A stretch of DNA of 64,000 nt from Pseudofabraea citricarpa (lineage: Eukaryota > Ascomycota > Leotiomycetes > Helotiales > Dermateaceae), in contig JAPWGK010000003.1 in NCBI GenBank assembly GCA_029641185.1, positions 124,001 through 188,000 on the forward strand. The letters are read 5' to 3'. The notes below the pieces were generated by a model, which saw only the letters and a list, made by a program, of their open reading frames with translations, was not told the DNA's origin and did no database searches. The translations under genes were made by a program, and so were the position numbers. Shown piece after piece: positions 1-12,718 of this stretch (position 1 is the stretch's first letter; each line of letters opens with the position of its first letter).

Positions 1-3000
1 CGCTGACATTTTGTTTTGATTTTTATTCTTGGATCCTTGGATTCTTGCTAGTGGGTTATGGTCAGGGTCAGGGTCAAGGGACTTTTTGTGTTACTATTAT
101 GGATGCGTTGGTGGTTGGGTGAACGAACGAACGAATGGTGAATCTGGATCTGGCTCAGGTTCTGGTAGTGGTGAAGGACTTTTGATTTTTTTCTAGGAAT
201 GGATGGATCTTCCTGGCAGCTTGGGTCTTTGGTGTTTTTTTTTTCTCTCTTCTTTTCCTTTTCCTTTCCCTTTCCCTTCGTCTTCCCGATTCTGGCTTTT
301 TTGTCATAGTTGCTGCTGCGCTTTTTAGCGACGGTGATGGTCTGGGTTTGGGTCATAACTAGCTGAGGTATAGGCAGTAAATAGCTAAATTAAGGATTAT
401 TGAATACTTTTCTATTTCTTTGATCTTGACTTGTCTCTCGTTCTTGTGGAGGTGCGGTCTATTATATCCCGGGGCTGTTTTAATAGGCATGAGTTCAGTG
501 GCTGCTCTATTTGCTCGTCGTTCTCCGTGATCTGATGTGATGTGATGTGATGTGATGCGATGTAACTTTACCTAAATCGCGGATAAGAAGAGACAGTAAA
601 GAAAGGCCGAAGGGGAAAAAAGGCAAGTCAGGAAAGAAAGAAAGAATAGAAGAGGAAGTGAAGTGGAAGAGGGAGTGGATGTGGATGAATTCCTCCCTCG
701 TACCCTCTCCTCCTCTTCTTACATCCACCTCTCCACTCTCTTCACATCTCCACTCCTCTATTTTCTTTTTCTTTTTCTTTTTCTATTTATATTCTCCCAT
801 CTTCACCTCGCCGCTGCCACTGTACGGTAGTGCCAGTGCCGGCTGATCTTGATGTTGATCTCCCTTTTTCCAAAACCCCTCCTGTTACAAACCTCACATG
901 TCGGTGCGTCGCGTTGCGGTCGGTTCGTGGCCGGTCCGTGTGTTGTTGGTCGGTTGAGAACTTGAAGAGAGACGAGCAGAGCACTTGCAGGAGCTGAGAA
1001 AGGTGTGGCTGTGGCTGTGTGTCTGTGTGATGGATGGACACGTACCTGATGATCGAGGGTACCGATCTCGTGGGAAGGATGGGATCATAATAAGCTTAAT
1101 TATTCTCTAATTTTTGGGGGGCCTTTGTTCCTTCTTGGGTATCTAGGATGAGTGTGGGATTTCTTGGGGGGATCGATCTGAAGGAGTTGGGTTTTTAGGA
1201 GAGATGCTTTTTTGAGGATGCGCTTTTCTTTTGTCCTTTTTTCTTTTCTTTTTTCTTTTCTTTGCCTTTTTTGGGTTGATGAAGGGAGTGACGGAGGAAG
1301 AGGGTGCTCCGCGTTGAGATTTCTTGCTGGGCTTTCGTAGGCTTATGAGAGATATCGAATAGCTCTTTTTCCTCTTTGGGGTTTACGTTACCTGAGTGAG
1401 GATTCTTCGCTTCCTCCTTCCCTTCGCTCTTGTTGTACTCGAGATGAGCAGGAACAGTGAGCGAAGTGGGGATAGTGCAATGCATTGCGTTTTGAAAGAA
1501 GATGGGATTATTTGGCGTTTTTGTTTTGCCTCTTGCCACGTTTATTGCGGTTACTAATCAATCTTCTACTTGTTCCTTCCTCGAGTTGAGTGTGTGAGTC
1601 GTAATCATGTGTTTGAAGCCATGTTTCTTTTTGATAACGACGAGAGTTACCGGCTCTTTCTTCCCTTCACCTGCACCTACCGTCCTGTTTTCTTTGGATG
1701 CAAGACCCGATACTCGATGCTATCTTGACAACAGGCTTCGCCATTGATCAGAGTTGTACTCAATCTCACTCCCATATCAAAGTTTCGCTTCACGGGCAAA
1801 GGAACAGATGGCGACAGATTCGTACCTCTATGCACATTTACTCGTACCGATCGCATCGCTCCAGGTGAGACAAGGCTGATGAAGATCCACATTCACGAAA
1901 GAATCTTTGGTATCGCCCAGAGCCTCAATGGTCGATCGTCGCAGGATGGTCTCTTGGTCTCTTGGAGAAGGCAAGGAATGCAGTGTAGCTCTCAGGAGAA
2001 CCTGGCATCCAACAGCATGTCTGGGAAAACGGCTATTCGGCTGAAGTCCAAGGCGTGGCCTGCGTCATAAGGGATGTGGTTTTCAGCTGCGATGGACTCT
2101 TCGTCGTTCCTTACAGAATGATACGGTGCCAAAGTGCTCAGATGAGAGACTCCACCGACTGCGAGAATTGGGGGATATGATCCCCATAATTATAGATTGG
2201 GGTAAATTTCGACATGGACGCACAATTTAAAGTCTACGCCACGACCATCAAAAAAGCAGCTCTTCAACAACTCGACCGTGGCTGAGACGGCGAAAGCTTA
2301 TCCAACGCACAAACGCCCACACTTCAAAGGCGACACATCTGACAGGCCAAGGGCGAGCCTCATGTTTCACTTTGGCTCATATCCGGATGAAATATAGTCT
2401 CAATGCCGTTGCGTTGTCCTTGGCCCGGATCCTGCCGTGGTCTATGCATCCAGAGTGACATGACATGACCATCTCAGAGGGCTTAAGAAGAAGAAAACAG
2501 AAAAGACAAAGTATCAAGTCGAGCAAGGCCAAAATAGACGGACAGACGGCGCCGGATCCCCCCAGATCGCCTTGTACATCCTCCAGCTCCTCCACTGGCA
2601 CGCACCAGAGACCAGAGCCCAGAGATGCCCAGCGAACAGCGGGATGAACATGCCCAATTCAAAGAGCTGCAGTCGTCGGCTACACGTTTCCAGTTCCAGG
2701 TCCACTGTCCATCCTGGCTGAACCCCACAAACCCTGTGCTGCACTGCTGCTGCTGGCCTATCTCAGCCTGGACAAGACTCGAAAACCGGTTGTGTCTCCA
2801 CATGAAGCTCTAGGAACCGCAAGTCGCTGCTGGGGGATCCCTGGCGTCAACGGTCGCTGATCTCGTCCCTGGCCGTCAGGGTTCATCTGGAAGGTTCAGA
2901 GATTGAGTTTGGTGCTGTACCTCTACAGGACTGTACTGTACTTCTATCTTTGACTCCTGCAGTGCTCCCTCTTCCCCACGCACCCACCAGCGCACACACT

Positions 3001-3222
3001 CTCTGCTTCATCGTTACTATATCACCCAGGAACTTATTCGTTCCGTGTCACTCTTTTGGCCTTTCTTATATCTGCCATCGTCTTCTCCATCTACATTTCT
3101 CCCTTCCTCACTAACCTGGTCCACTTCTGCCGTGTGTTCCGGGAACCGCAACTTACTTTCTTACTTGGTTGACCTGAGCCTTCGTCGAGTTTAACGTTCA
3201 TGTTGCTGGCCACATTGGAATA
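1..3222. other. Intergenic region, left edge, no supported gene
   Basis: No frame here shows a recognisable domain or a closed exon model. It holds pyrimidine and purine tracts (about 240-290, 600-660, 760-785, 1215-1275), a TGATG microsatellite near 535-560, and a long promoter or 5'UTR-like stretch before 3223. A Lys-rich open frame on the minus strand, starting at an ATG at 356 and running towards the left edge, could be the first exon of a gene that lies outside the window, but its low complexity makes this weak. An open frame at 1744-2070 on the plus strand has no recognisable features. Confidence 0.5.
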
Positions 3223-4701
3223 ATGGCAGCAAAGCAGGAGAATGTGAAATGGGTTGATGTACGAACTGCCTGCCGTCTTGCGGCATCATTGCTCGCCCAG
3301 TTGGACCATACAGTAACTGACTTTCTCCTTTCAGGGTCTTCGCGGGGTAGCATCATTTTTCGTTGTAGTAACCCATCTGTGTCGCGCCTTCGATGATGTT
3401 CTCTTCTCCCCAACCCTGGGTGAGGAGCCTGGGAGTCCTGTACGGCTATTTCAACGACCGTTCCTACGAGTGTTTGTTCAAGGTCGAATTGGGGTAGCAG
3501 TCTTCAGTCTGGTGACGGGTTATGTGTGTGCTCTCAAGCCGGTCAAGACGATGCGAGCTGGACGACCCGAGCTCGCCCTTCAAAACATCGCTAAATCAGC
3601 GTTTCGACGAATCCCCCGACTCTTTCTACCTGCTGCAATTGCTACGATTTTATGCTGGTTCGTGGCGCAGTTTGGCGTTTTTGAGGTGGGAAAGAGATGT
3701 GATTCGTACTGGGTTGGGCTGACGAACCCGGAACCAACTCCCTGGGTGGGTCAGAGTATCATCAGTCTGATGTGGAGTCTCATTCGCACCTGGACAATCG
3801 GACAGAATTACTATGATGGAAATCAGTGGACCATGTTGCCATTACTGAGGGGTAGTATGTTGGTGTATGTGATGCTGTTTGTTACTGCATACATGCAGTC
3901 CCGCCATCGAATGATGACTATGTTTGGATTCTTCCTATATTATTACATTGGAAATGATTGTAAGTTGAAGTGGTCCAGTATCAGGAGCTGTTACTAATTC
4001 TCACAGCAATATTCGGCATGCAATTCTTCTTTGGCGTATTCCTTTCCGAACTATCTCAAACCCCATCACACAAGGAGTTCCTATCTAAGCATTCGAAAAT
4101 CCTCTCACGACTTGTATCTCCCTGCCTCTTTACCCTAGGCCTCTACTTCGCATCTTACCCCAACGATAACCCAGGATGGGCACCATGGTCTCAATCGCTC
4201 ACCACGCTCGCCAGCTACATCTTCCCTCCTGGATCAGATACGCCACACTTCTTCACCGGCGTAGGACTAATCATGATGGCAATGTCAATCCACATTTCAA
4301 ATTTCCTAAAAGACGCCTTATCATCAAAATACCTGCTCTGGCTCGGAAAGAACTCTTTCGCCGTCTATCTACTACACGGTGGCCTCCTCCGTAGCGTGCT
4401 CATCTGGCTGGTTTACGGAGCATGGTACCCACCGGATTTCAAGAACGCCAAAGGAGAGATCGAGCGACCGCCGCCCCTCGAGCGTCCCGGAAACCTGCAT
4501 ATCTGGATCGCCATCATGATCTGGTACGTGATGCTGTACTCGCTCGCGAACCAATGGATGAAACACGTCGACCCGTGGTGTGCGCGGACGACGCAGAAGT
4601 TGGAGAAGTACGTCTGGGCCGAGCCGGGCGGCGAGCAGGTCACTAATGACAAGGTGGACGGCGCGGACAAGAGATCTGACGGGAGAGTATTGCCTGTGTA
4701 G
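3223..4701 (+). CDS. Acyltransferase-3 family integral membrane protein
   Basis: Exons 3223-3258, 3335-3959 and 4007-4701 join in frame to 451 residues. Exon 1 codes only 12 residues ending in KWVD; the intron (GTACGA to TTTCAG) brings it onto GLRGVASFFVVVTHL, the usual opening of the acyltransferase-3 (OatA/NodX-like) family, where a His in the first membrane segment is expected to be catalytic. About ten hydrophobic segments follow (for example around VFSLVTGYVCAL, LFLPAAIATILCWFV, FFLYYYIG and the C-terminal LHIWIAIMIWYVMLYSLA), as is normal for these proteins. They move acyl groups, often acetyl, from an inner donor onto sugars, lipids or small molecules at a membrane. The substrate cannot be told from sequence. 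The soluble tail is about 50 charged residues. Intact; no neighbouring biosynthetic gene. Confidence 0.85.
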
Positions 4702-6307
4702 ATTCTGAGCCTTAAAAGAAAATCAATTTTGCTTTTGGAGTCCATGGGTTTCTTGTACACTTCTTGCACGTTTGAACACGGCATATGGAATGCTCGCTCT
4801 ACAGGATGAGCTGAGCGAAGGAGTACCACGCTGATTTTTGTCCTTGGCTCCCGACTTTCCTCTTACCTGGGATTTTTGGGACGTGACCGGATGGGATTGG
4901 GTATTCCTTTTTTTCTTTTCTTGTATTGGCATCGCCGTCATGCCATACCATATCATATCCCTATAGCGTGGCATTGTAGAATATTACCTACCTACATAGC
5001 ATAGCATAGTCGAGATTTGCGGTAACCTCAACTCGCATGCATATATCTTCTCATCACTTCTCTGCGCGCTTTAAACCTTGAGGGAGGAATTGAGGTGAAC
5101 CTTTTCGCCAGTGGTGATAGTAAGGGAAGATTAGATGCTCTATTCGTGGGTTGCTTTCTTGATTTGCGGATGTGGGGGCGTGTGGCAGTTCTAGGTAGAA
5201 AGGACTAGGGATCACTGTGATTATAAGCATTAAGCTATTTATTATGCAAAGAAACTTCTGGGATTATCCCTAGCTCTTCTTACCAACCCCTTAACATTTC
5301 ACTCTTGGTTGCTGATGTCGTGTGTAAATAATGAGTGTTGAGAGTCTCCAGAGGGAAAACAAATAAACCACAACTTATGTCGTATATAAAAGCCGTTGTC
5401 AATGACACTTATCCTAATGACATCAAGCTCTTTTTTTGTATTTTCTCTCTGCATCCCAGAATCTGTATAATGCGTCCTCAGCTCTAACCTCTGAATCTGA
5501 CCACTTATTTAAGTTAGCTCTTTGAAATAACTTATTCCTTGAAATTCGTAATCTACTTTCTGCCCTATGCAGCCAGCTCGCTGACTGGCATCTCACTGCT
5601 TGCCTCGCGGCATCCATCTGCTATGCCGTCAACCAACGCATGTTTAACATCAGGAAGTCCTCTTGATTTGCCTTTACCGTAGCTAGATTGTGCGGAGGCA
5701 TATAAGTTCCATGCCCAAGAAACCTTTTTGCCCAAGAGGGGTCATTTGAGATAAGTCGGTTGATGTATTCTCTCAAGGGGAAAAAAGAAAACGGATTTCG
5801 TGGGTTCAGGTTCTAGTTGACGGTGAAATTAAGAACCAAGATAAACCCAACACTTGAACTTGCACAAATTAAAAGGCTTCTCATCCATTTACCTCGAGTC
5901 ACGTTCCAGACAACAAATAGAATGCTGGTCTTGTGCCTAAACTGTCCTGTTTATATATCTGTGACTTCACGTTAATTGCCCACTTGCTTCTGACCCCGCA
6001 CATCAATTCCCAGGTGGGAAGAATGAGCTGGCAAGTTTAGGTAAATATACACACCATATAGCTGTGGCCAAAACTCTTGCATGCAAGGGAACTCATTGGG
6101 TGTCTTGGCAGAATTAGCTGAGGACTCACAACCGGAGGCGCACAAGGGCGCCAAAAGTTGGACCCGCATCAGCCAGAGCGCGTAAGAATGTAATCACCAA
6201 TTCGGATTTGTTTCCCCAGAAGCATCTATAATTACATGTTAAATTATTCTAAATTAAGTATTATGTGAGTCTGCTCAACCTTGACACGAACGAAACTTTT
6301 GTTTAGC
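4702..6307. other. Intergenic region, about 1.6 kb
   Basis: 3' region of the acyltransferase and upstream region of the kinase at 6308. A short minus-strand open frame at 5423-5617 is rich in Arg and Trp but has no recognisable motif. No RNA gene or clear repeat was seen. Confidence 0.4.
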
Positions 6308-7718
6308 ATGGCTACGCTCATCCACAGATCGCCGTCGCCTCTACGCGAGGCTCCGACCACAGGTTTCGAAACCTTGGACAACGAGTACCGTCTAGAGGAA
6401 GAAACCTGGTCATGGTATGATGCCAAAGAGTACTATCCCGTCAAGATTGGTGAGGTTTTCAAAGAGGGCAAGGACCAAGTAGTTGGCAAGCTTGGATTTG
6501 GATCCGCATCTACCGTCTGGCTGTGCAGAGATCTGGTGTGAGTCATTTTCGGACTTTGAACCGGCTCGTCGTGACTGATATCCTTACCTAGGGAGCACGA
6601 ATATGTAACCTTGAAAGTCTTCGCAACCGGCAACCCGCAGGCTGCAAACGAGAAGAACGTCTTGGAATACCTTGACACGGTGAAATCTGACCATGGCGGC
6701 GCGAAACTCATCAGAAGGCTACGGGACTGCTTCGAGTTACCGGGAGAGGTGGGACCGCATTTATGTCTCGTGCACAATGCTCTGGGAGTCACTTTGAAAG
6801 AACTACGTCTGTGCTCTGATGGTGAAAAGGTAGCGCCCATTCTCGTCCAGCCTATAATCTACCACGTCCTTGTGGGCCTCGATTACTTGCACTCCGAAGC
6901 CAAGATTGTGCATACAGGTAAGTATAGTGGTCATCTATATTGTATAACTGTTCTGGTCTAACAAGCGATACAGACGTACAAGAGGAAAACTTCATGATGT
7001 CAATTGGGGACAAGGAAATGCTGAGAGAATTCGAGAACGAAGAATGGTCTGGGCCATCCCTTCGAAGAATCGATCATTTTAATAACAGGATCATCTACAC
7101 ATCGCGCGGCTTGGAGATCCCAGACGAACTGACTGATATCGTCGTCTGCGATTTCGGCACCGCCGTTTTTGGCGAGAAGGAATATAGTGGAGAAGCAATG
7201 CCTGATCTATACCGGGCGCCTGAATTGGTGCTGCGTACTCCTTGGAATGAGAAAATTGATATCTGGAGTTTGGGCTTGATGGTAAGCTACAATACAGCCA
7301 CATCCAGACCCCTCTAAAAAGAAACTATGGAAGAGAAAACTGACAAGCCTCTTAGTGCTGGACTTTACTGGAAGGAAGCCACCTCTTCAAAGATAGACGG
7401 CCCAGCCGGAATGATTCAACCCCGGCACATATCGCTCGCATGGTGGCGCTTCTGGGACCTCCTCCAAAGGACTTGCTAGAGCGCGGCTCATGGTCGGACT
7501 ATTTCTTTGATGAGTCCGGTACTTTTAAAGATGATGTTGAAACAATCCCAGCTTCTCTTGAAGACGAGATCAAAAGTCTCGATGGAGAGGAGAAGACCTT
7601 GTTTCTTAAATTCTTGAGACGTATACTGCAGTGGAGACCGGAAGATAGACCATCGGCTAGCGAGCTAATAAAGGATCCTTGGATACAGAGTATTTTGGCA
7701 AGTGATGATGCGCCATGA
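6308..7718 (+). CDS. SRPK-like serine/threonine protein kinase, intact copy
   Basis: Exons 6308-6537, 6592-6917, 6974-7281 and 7356-7718 close in frame to 408 residues; an in-frame codon upstream (6281) is not ATG. Visible kinase motifs in order: glycine loop GKLGFGSASTVWLC, the VAIK-type lysine in YVTLKVF, catalytic loop HTDVQEENFM (Asp and Asn kept, but the usual Lys-Pro replaced), DFGTA, YRAPEL, DIWSLGLM and a C-lobe ending in WRPEDRPSASELIKDPWI. The sequence YYPVKIGEVF before the glycine loop and the interrupted kinase domain are typical of the SRPK-like families that are expanded in moulds; these act on Ser/Arg-type substrates in yeast and animals, but the role of the fungal expansions is unknown. 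A decayed relative lies at 29526-31020. All introns are GT-AG. Confidence 0.85.
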
Positions 7719-8022
7719 AGAGAAAAGTGGCAGTTTTCTCCCACCAATATACACAGAGGTTTATTTAAACACGCGCTATATTTGAGATGCTTGAAATAGT
7801 TCACACTCGAGTTTTCTCATTTAGCTTACTTAACATGAACAGACGACAGAGGGAAAAAGTGCAAGTTCAAAAATTATATTTTTTATGCAAGATAGAGATT
7901 TAGGAAACAAACCTAAACTTGAGCCATAAGCACTACTATACATTCATTAGGCTGCTCTTCTGGTAGGTAAAGATCAGAAGAAAACTATGTTTAACTTCTT
8001 CCCATCTCCTTCATATGCCATT
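7719..8022. other. Convergent 3' region
   Basis: About 300 bases between the kinase stop codon and the stop codon of the minus-strand protease; AT-rich, presumably holding both 3'UTRs. No gene seen. Confidence 0.5.
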
Positions 8023-9604
8023 TTAAGCGAGCACAGCAGTCATTACAAGCAAGGCAATCGCAAGGCTCTTCATCCCCAACAGTGGCCCTGAAGCAGCGTT
8101 TTCGCTTTCTACTGGGCTGGTTGAATTTGAATTTGAAGAAGAGGTCGAATTCGTAGTAGACGTAGCAGTTGCGAACCCCATAGTCCCATTTGTCAAATCA
8201 TGATCAATATATAGACCTTGGAAGAAAGCTATTACCCGCAGCATCAGCCACCACTCGTCATGCGCACACAAGAAAAGAAGAAGAAGAAAACGAGGGGCAA
8301 AACTCACGTTGACCAACAACCCACAATCCCGGAAATGCTGGATAATCCTGCCCACCCAAGACTGCCGTGCAGTTATTATCACCGTTATCCTTAGCGATCC
8401 ACGCGCCGTCTGGGATATTGAAAATTGCCGGTGTGATACTAATGCCTGCTGAGGGACCTAGAGCTGCTGCTACGGCAGAAGCATTCGACAGTGATGGGAT
8501 GCTGAAACCCACCGAGGGCGGAGAATCGCATGGGAAGTAGCCGGTGAGAACTGGTCCATCGACGGTATCTGACAAGACACCTTGAATTCCCGTTGCATTG
8601 AAGACCCGAGAGATGGTTTCGATGGGTCTAGATTTATTTAATTTAATAGCTAGCCTTGGGTTTCTGAGTAAGAGGGGGTAAATTAAAAACTTACCCGACG
8701 ACGGTAGCAGTCCCGCTATCCATCTCAATCACCAAATCCCTCGCTATAATCGTGTCACTCACCACCAGATCTCCAGCAACGACCCACCCTGTAATGGCTT
8801 GCGTGACGGTAAGATCGCCAGTATAGAGAGATGTATCAAGTTCGCCGAGGACTTGAGTTCCCGTCCCATCAGCACCGAGAACAAGCCCGAATCGACATTC
8901 GTCTACCTGTCCCTGATCACAGAGAGATTGAAAGAACGAAGTCGTATTGCCCGGGAACTGCTTGAACATCTCTCCCGAGAAGCCCACGATTCCATCTCCC
9001 GGGATGGGAGACTTTCCACTTCCAGATGGAACGCCGATGGGTTGAGATGCTGTGAAGGCACCGAAGCCCATCGTGTCGGTGAAGATGGAACCGTTGACCT
9101 GTTTATCTGTAAGTCGCCGAAGACAGTAAAATTTGCGTCAGCAACTTACAATAGCAGTTCCTGTCCCGTCACTCTCCGTCGTCGCGTAGCCATTGCTGAA
9201 AGCCAAACTGGTATTCTGGCTTGCTGGGCCGGGGACGTATAAACCTGGGTTTAGAAGCACGTCTCCCGATCCCGTGTCGAGTAGCAGAGTGAGATTTGAA
9301 GCATTGCCGACGTTGAATTGGCCAAACCAGAATTTCTAAGCATGCATTAGCTCGAAACGGGTTTTTTCCCCAGTATAGCTAAGTGTTGAATATTGCGGAT
9401 TACATTTTCGTCAACGATTTTTTGATTTGCAGCACTACTTCGACGGCTGAGATGCGTATACCCAGGTTCATGTCTCCGAACAAGTGAGATATGTGATGAT
9501 GTGCTGCGTGGTTTCTGTTGGTGTTGAGACTCGGGAAGAACCGAGCATTGCACCACGGCTGCAAGACCGAGAAGAAAAGAGATAGAAGGATGAAATTTTG
9601 GCAT
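8023..9604 (-). CDS. Secreted GPI-type aspartyl protease (pepsin family A1)
   Basis: Exons, in coding order, 9604-9404, 9335-9150, 9098-8695, 8627-8308 and 8216-8023, closing in frame to 434 residues. The ATG at 9604 gives a clean signal peptide (MPKFHPSISFLLGLAAVVQC). A dibasic Arg-Arg in the short propeptide may be a processing site. First catalytic motif LLLDTGSGD (Asp about residue 87), second EMDSGTATVVG (Asp about 256); DSG at the second site is common in yapsin-like fungal enzymes. The last exon codes a Ser/Thr/Asn-rich stalk followed by a hydrophobic tail (LLGMKSLAIALLVMTAVLA), which suggests a GPI anchor. Likely role: cell-surface processing or degradation of proteins. Introns are 51-91 nt with a good branch site (GCTAAT) in the first. 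Intact. Confidence 0.85.
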
Positions 9605-10283
9605 TTCGAGGTTGATGTTACTTGTCAAATATTTGAAAGGGAGAGAAACGAGGCGATGAACAAACTGTTCTTGGGGAACCGAAAGGCTTTTTATATAGCG
9701 TCGCTTTCAGTTACAGCCTGGTGCAAAAGACATAAGAATCCTATACAATTGAGAACTGTTGACCTAGACGATTTGTTCAATCGCCTGTTAGTCATCCCAA
9801 GTTTAACCATCTCGCAGCAAAATAAGCCACGTTGTGAGGCACAAGTAAATTGTGGTGGGGAAGTTTGGAAGCGCTGTGCCGTTTGGGTTGTAGGGCTGAG
9901 CATCTCCTATTCTACCCCAGCATGCCAAAAACTCCGCGCTGAATCCAACAGCCCCATAAATAAGACAACTATCGTAAGCCCTGCTTTGGATTTTGCGTAC
10001 GAATCTGGGGTATCAAGCTTGTCCTGCCATTGGTCAGTTCGCCAACTTAGTCAGCGAAATATGGCACAGTTTGAGTGATATGACACAGCAAGCAGAGTTC
10101 CAACTCCATTTTCACACTCAGCATTGATGTGTGCACCATCAGGCAGAGAGATGAAGGGGAAGAAGGAGGTGAACTTCATGTTACCCTCTCGTCTGAACCC
10201 CTATCCTGTTACACCCTGAACGAGCTGCTCCTTCCAGACAAGATAGCCACATCGACCAACCTCCCCATTGGACCGGGAATAGG
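9605..10283. other. Divergent upstream region of protease and Zn2Cys6 gene
   Basis: About 680 bases between two divergent start codons. It should hold both promoters. No clear operator-like repeat was recognised and the open frame at 9518-10078 is not supported. Confidence 0.45.
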
Positions 10284-12063
10284 ATGATGGACACCGGACA
10301 TGGAGGCAAGATAAGAGTCAAGACCGGATGTAAAACATGCAGGTACGTTTCCAGTACAACCGTTTCATTGGAGAAATATCTCCATCTGTCAATCAGTCAA
10401 TCGAGAGAGCTAAAACTGACAGCTCGCTCATGCAGAATCCGTCGAATCAAATGTGATGAAGGCAAGCCGAAATGCAATAGGCAAGTTTAAACATGTATAA
10501 GTCAGCCATGGCCTTGACTGACTGACAGCTTCTTCTTATAGATGCATGAGTACGGGCCGGATATGTGATGGCTATGATATCGGCTGGTCACGGCCACGGC
10601 CACGATCACAGTCCCATCGATCATCACCCGAGCAGTCCGGTCCCAGTCGAGGCAGTTCCTCTTCACCTCGACCGATCACGCTCCCGACATTCGACGACGA
10701 GCGACAGCGTGAATCATTCAGTTTCTTCGTCCTCTGCACTGCAGCTACGCAATCGAGTCTGAGCCACTCAACGGATTTCTGGTCTCAGCGTGTGCTGCAA
10801 CTAAGTCTCGTCGAGCCAGCCATTCGGTATGCCTTATGTTCTCTGAGTGCTCTGCACCGGAAGTTTCGCGAGGGGACTTCTTCAACCTCGAATATCCAGG
10901 ATGAATGTGTGAGTTATTCACTGGAACAGTACACGCTTGCGGTTCGACACACGCAACAATTACTTTCTCTGAGTGAGAACGAGAAAGAGAGAAATGATGA
11001 GGTGATCATAAAAGGAATCGTAGCATGTATCTTATTCATCTGCTACGAGAACCTTACGGGAAACTTCGCAACGGCTCAGATGCATCTTCGAAACGGGATG
11101 CGGATCCTCTCTCGCTCCTCATCGCCGTCCAATCGTGATTACGCCAGATCAAAAGTCATGATCCCGCAAGATATCCGACGAGTTTTCAGCCGTTTAGATC
11201 TGCAAGCCATGTCGTTCGCTGACCATGTAGCTCCATACATGTACGAAGATTCCTCACACTTTCAGCTACTCGACCCGCCAGATTCGTTCGAGGATATCAA
11301 CGAAGCTATGGATTACCTGATCCATAATTTCCGGTGGATCTTTCACACGGCATCGGCATGCGAGCCCGTCGCCGTCCCAGCCTCGATCCTGTCGACCGCA
11401 GAGAGGATGCTTGAGAAATGGGAGACTCGCTTCTCGTTTTTGATCACCCATAGCGATACAGAAACGATCCAGAAAGCAACGCACACCATCACGCTGCTGA
11501 ACATCTACCACGCGACGATGAAAATCATTCTCGGTACGGGCATCTACGGCCACGAGAACCTGCACGACTTGTACACGGCCGAATACAGCCAGATCGTCGC
11601 GTGGGCAGAGTCGTTACTCGCAAGCGAGAGGGGCAGGAATAACAAGGACCAGAGCGGCGAGGAGAAAGAGAGAGAGCAGATCTTCTCCTTCGAGCCGGGC
11701 CTTATTTTCATGCTCTTCTTTACAGCTATTAAATGTCGGGTTTCGATTCTGCGGTGGCGTGCTATTGTGTTGTTGGGTTCTTCCTCTTCCTTTTCCTCTT
11801 CCTCTCCGAAGGCAATGAGATATCAGGAAGGTGCATGGGAAAGTCGAGTTGCAGCGGCCGTGGCGGAATTTGTCGTCAGAATTGAGGAGGAGAATTGTGG
11901 CCGCGAAGACGAAGATGACAGGGTTCCGTTAGAATGTGAGCGTGCACACGTCGTGAAAGTAGCAGCTAGTATACCCAAAAGGGAGATCCAAGTATCTTGT
12001 GTTTTCCTAACACCTAGTGAGGGAGAAGGGTATCGAGTTCGAGAGGGGAGAGTAACTTACTAA
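10284..12063 (+). CDS. Zn2Cys6 fungal transcription factor
   Basis: Exons 10284-10342, 10436-10480 and 10542-12063 join to 541 residues. Only the spliced product has the complete zinc cluster, spaced C-x2-C-x6-C-x6-C-x2-C-x6-C (starting GCKTCRIRRIKCDEGKPKC), so the two small introns, both inside the cluster, are well supported. The second intron starts with GC instead of GT (AG|GCAAGT, the usual form of GC-AG introns). After the zinc cluster come a Ser/Arg-rich linker and a region (FFVLCTAATQSSLS, then LVEPAIRYALCSLSALHR) typical of the fungal-specific transcription factor domain 2. It should act as a nuclear DNA-binding regulator; targets are unknown. Start could be either of two adjacent ATGs (10284 or 10287). 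The C-terminus is Glu- and Val-rich and less typical, so the 3' end could hold an unseen intron. Confidence 0.85.
10481..10541 (+). other. GC-AG intron inside the zinc cluster
   Basis: The donor is AATAG|GCAAGTTT and the acceptor TTATAG. No GT in the neighbourhood gives the Cys spacing or the phase. GC donors with an otherwise strong consensus make up about one percent of fungal introns. Confidence 0.8.
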
Positions 12064-12718
12064 AATCACCTGGATCGAGGTTGAAATCTATATAATTAGT
12101 GCATAATACCTAGAGAATAAAAAGGATAAGAATAGGCAGATTTGGTAAAGTGTATTTCCTTAAGACTTTCCGTTTTCTATTGTACGGTATTTACACTAAA
12201 AATCCACATCAAAACCAAACCACAATCAGCCAACTAACTCATAAGGTATGTATGATTGCTCAAAATAATCCATATAAAACCAAAACCAAAACCAACCAGA
12301 ACCAAACGCAAGGAAACTCGTGAAAAGGTCGTTAAAAATGCTCACCATCCATTCACCACCTAGCTCAATCGTAGCGATGATTCGAACGAGCTCTCCCCCT
12401 CTTTTTTAAAAATTAGACTTAAACCCCGGCCCCGAGCGCCCAAGAAGACAAAGACAAAAATCTCTACCATCTAGATCATCCAGTGTCGAAACTCACAGCT
12501 CGCTCACAGCACAACTCTTTCAATTTGCCCTCTCCATGTACAGTCACGTGCCGTTCCCAAGAAAGAGCAGAGTCCATCTTGGGAAAAACTCCATCTCCAT
12601 ACAACATCCCAATTGGGAATGAATGTCATGAATAAGAATCCAAGGATTCTTGATCTCGACTTTCATTCTCACCCCCACTCTTTTGCTCTGCCTCCTCTCT
12701 CTTCTTTAGGTCGGCTAG
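12064..12718. other. Convergent 3' region
   Basis: Lies between the transcription factor and the minus-strand membrane protein. AT-rich and A/C-rich (ACCAAAACC runs near 12275-12300). No gene seen. Confidence 0.4.

Noticed and set aside
5423..5617. 64-codon Arg/Trp-rich frame that first looked like a transposase remnant
   Set aside because: No catalytic residues, terminal repeats or further fragments nearby.
9518..10078. 186-codon frame in the divergent promoter
   Set aside because: It runs antisense over the protease first exon and has no features of its own.
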